Positions 6,512 to 7,525 of a DNA stretch of 7,525 nt are shown piece after piece. The position numbers and the translations under genes were made by a program. The notes under the pieces are model-generated. The model ran no database searches, had not been told where the DNA came from, and worked only from the letters and a program-made list of their open reading frames with translations. Source of the DNA: Alphaproteobacteria bacterium (GTDB taxonomy: Bacteria; Pseudomonadota; Alphaproteobacteria; Sphingomonadales; Sphingomonadaceae); the NCBI GenBank assembly GCA_028869975.1, contig JAGWQR010000022.1:1-7525 (forward strand). Direction: 5' to 3'. Position 1 is the first letter of the stretch; every line of letters begins with the position of its first letter.

Positions 6512-7525
6512 TTACAGTTTGAATTCGAGTGTCGCGAATGCGCTGCGGCCTGCATTCGTCCAGTAGAGGTTGTCGGGATTGCCGGTCGCCGGATTGTTGG
6601 CGACGGTGGTGCCGTTATCGTTTATGATCGTGGTATTGTCGGTGATATTGTTGATGTTGATCTTCAGCTTGCCGCCCTTGATCCCCGGGAACAAGCTACC
6701 AAGATCAAAGCCAAATGAAATATCGGCGGTGGCGAACGGGTTCAACTCCTCACCGTCGCTGCCATAGCGCGGGCCGATCCACTTTGCGAGCAGCGAGGCG
6801 TAGATCCCGCCCTTGCTATAGATCAGGCCGCCCGCTGCGGTTGCTTTCGGGGCATTCGCAACCCAGCTCTGCTGCGGGTTGAGCGCGGTCGCCTGGGTCA
6901 GCGCACTGTTGATCGAGCCATTGGCATAGACGCTGACACCTTGAGCCACCGCGAGCGTGCCCTCGGCTTCAAGCCCCTTGTAAGTCACCCCGCCAAGGTT
7001 GGTGTAATAGGCATTGTTGCCGCCCCCCACCACCTGGATAAAGTTCGAGAAATCAATGATATAGCCATCGAGTGAAAGCGAGAGCGCCTTGGTGTGCCAG
7101 GTTGTTCCGGCCTGATAGTTGAGCGTGGTCTCGGGGGAGATGCTGGTGGTATTGGGGTTGTTACGGGTGAAAAAATTCTCGTTTGGCGCCAGAAAACCCT
7201 TGGCAACCTGCGCATAGGCGGCCCAGTTGGGACTGATTTCATAATGCGCCTCCATGCTCGGCAGCCAGCTATGGAACTTGTTGTCATAGGCCTGCGGCTG
7301 CCCGGTCTTGATGTTGACCAGTGCGTTGACGTTGCGGTCAAACCATGAATAGCGGATACCCGGCGTCAGTGTCAGCCCCGCAATCGGCTTGATGTTGAGC
7401 TGGACATAGGGCTGGAGCGTCTGGAGCGTCTGATTGAGGTCACGATCAACCCCGTTATTCGCACCGGTGCCCGGATCGTTGGTGCCGTTGCCATTGTCAT
7501 CATAGTTGGCGACAAGACCCTGATC
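6512..7525 (-). CDS. TonB-dependent receptor, C-terminal beta-barrel part (5' partial)
   Basis: The minus-strand frame is open from the window edge at 7525 to a TAA stop at 6512-6514, giving 337 C-terminal residues; the signal peptide, plug and first barrel strands lie outside. The ATG at 7255 is internal, because reading on upstream gives typical receptor sequence (YVQLNIKPIAGLTLTPGIRY). Other hallmarks are YEISPNWAAYAQVAKGF, the alternating strands around SLSLDGYIIDFSNF, YKGLEAEG, and the late LKININNITDN motif seen near the barrel end. The chain ends in FATLEFKL; outer-membrane barrels usually end in Phe or another aromatic residue, so the final Leu is slightly unusual. Such receptors import siderophores, vitamins, metals or oligosaccharides using TonB-ExbBD. 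The sequence does not reveal the ligand. A secreted esterase next door is compatible with carbohydrate use, but they are convergent and need not be related. Confidence 0.93.
   Translation of the reverse strand, partial: DQGLVANYDDNGNGTNDPGTGANNGVDRDLNQTLQTLQPYVQLNIKPIAGLTLTPGIRYSWFDRNVNALVNIKTGQPQAYDNKFHSWLPSMEAHYEISPNWAAYAQVAKGFLAPNENFFTRNNPNTTSISPETTLNYQAGTTWHTKALSLSLDGYIIDFSNFIQVVGGGNNAYYTNLGGVTYKGLEAEGTLAVAQGVSVYANGSINSALTQATALNPQQSWVANAPKATAAGGLIYSKGGIYASLLAKWIGPRYGSDGEELNPFATADISFGFDLGSLFPGIKGGKLKININNITDNTTIINDNGTTVANNPATGNPDNLYWTNAGRSAFATLEFKL
7412..7429 (-). repeat. Two tandem 9-bp units inside the receptor gene
   Basis: CTGGAGCGT occurs twice in a row on the + strand (7412-7420 and 7421-7429) and a third unit begins with CTG. 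On the coding strand it gives TLQTLQ in the barrel. It keeps the frame and is probably a small slippage duplication. Confidence 0.6.

Noticed and set aside
6512..7255. Reading the receptor as a complete 247-residue gene starting at ATG 7255
   Set aside because: The frame continues without a stop to the window edge with clear beta-barrel sequence, so the ATG is internal and the gene is a fragment only because of the window.

Overview
The window is moderately GC-rich DNA (roughly 60% by eye) with tightly packed genes, ATGA stop/start overlaps and a TonB-dependent outer-membrane receptor, so it comes from a Gram-negative bacterium. The wording of the DUF4350, RDD and esterase proteins most resembles Alphaproteobacteria, probably Sphingomonadales. 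The phylum-level call is firm; the order is an inference from remembered family patterns.

Left part (1-5205, all + strand): a five-gene apparent operon. It holds a DUF4350 membrane protein (5' end cut by the window), a MoxR-family AAA+ ATPase starting at GTG 1021, a DUF58 (degenerate vWA-like) membrane protein, a SpoIIM-like multi-pass membrane protein, and an RDD-family membrane protein with a C-terminal soluble extension. Junctions are +1 nt, 38 nt, ATGA overlap and ATGA overlap, so the genes are almost certainly co-transcribed and partly translationally coupled. The gene set implies a cytoplasmic ATPase working with an inner-membrane assembly. MoxR ATPases are thought to act as chaperones or insertases with DUF58/vWA partners. 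The job of this particular set is not established, and it is the most interesting content here.

Middle (5206-5524): a 319-base gap with no convincing gene. It starts with a perfect 13-bp inverted repeat and a smaller GC hairpin just after the RDD stop, which probably end the operon. It finishes with a strong AAGGAG ribosome binding site for the next gene.

Right part (5525-7525): a secreted or periplasmic alpha/beta-hydrolase (esterase/lipase, COG0657-like) on the + strand. A long hairpin lies between it and a convergent, minus-strand TonB-dependent receptor, of which only the C-terminal 337 residues of the beta-barrel are inside the window. This pair looks like a nutrient uptake or carbohydrate-ester locus independent of the MoxR operon, but the substrate cannot be read from the sequence.

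No tRNA, rRNA, CRISPR array, insertion sequence or phage feature was seen.
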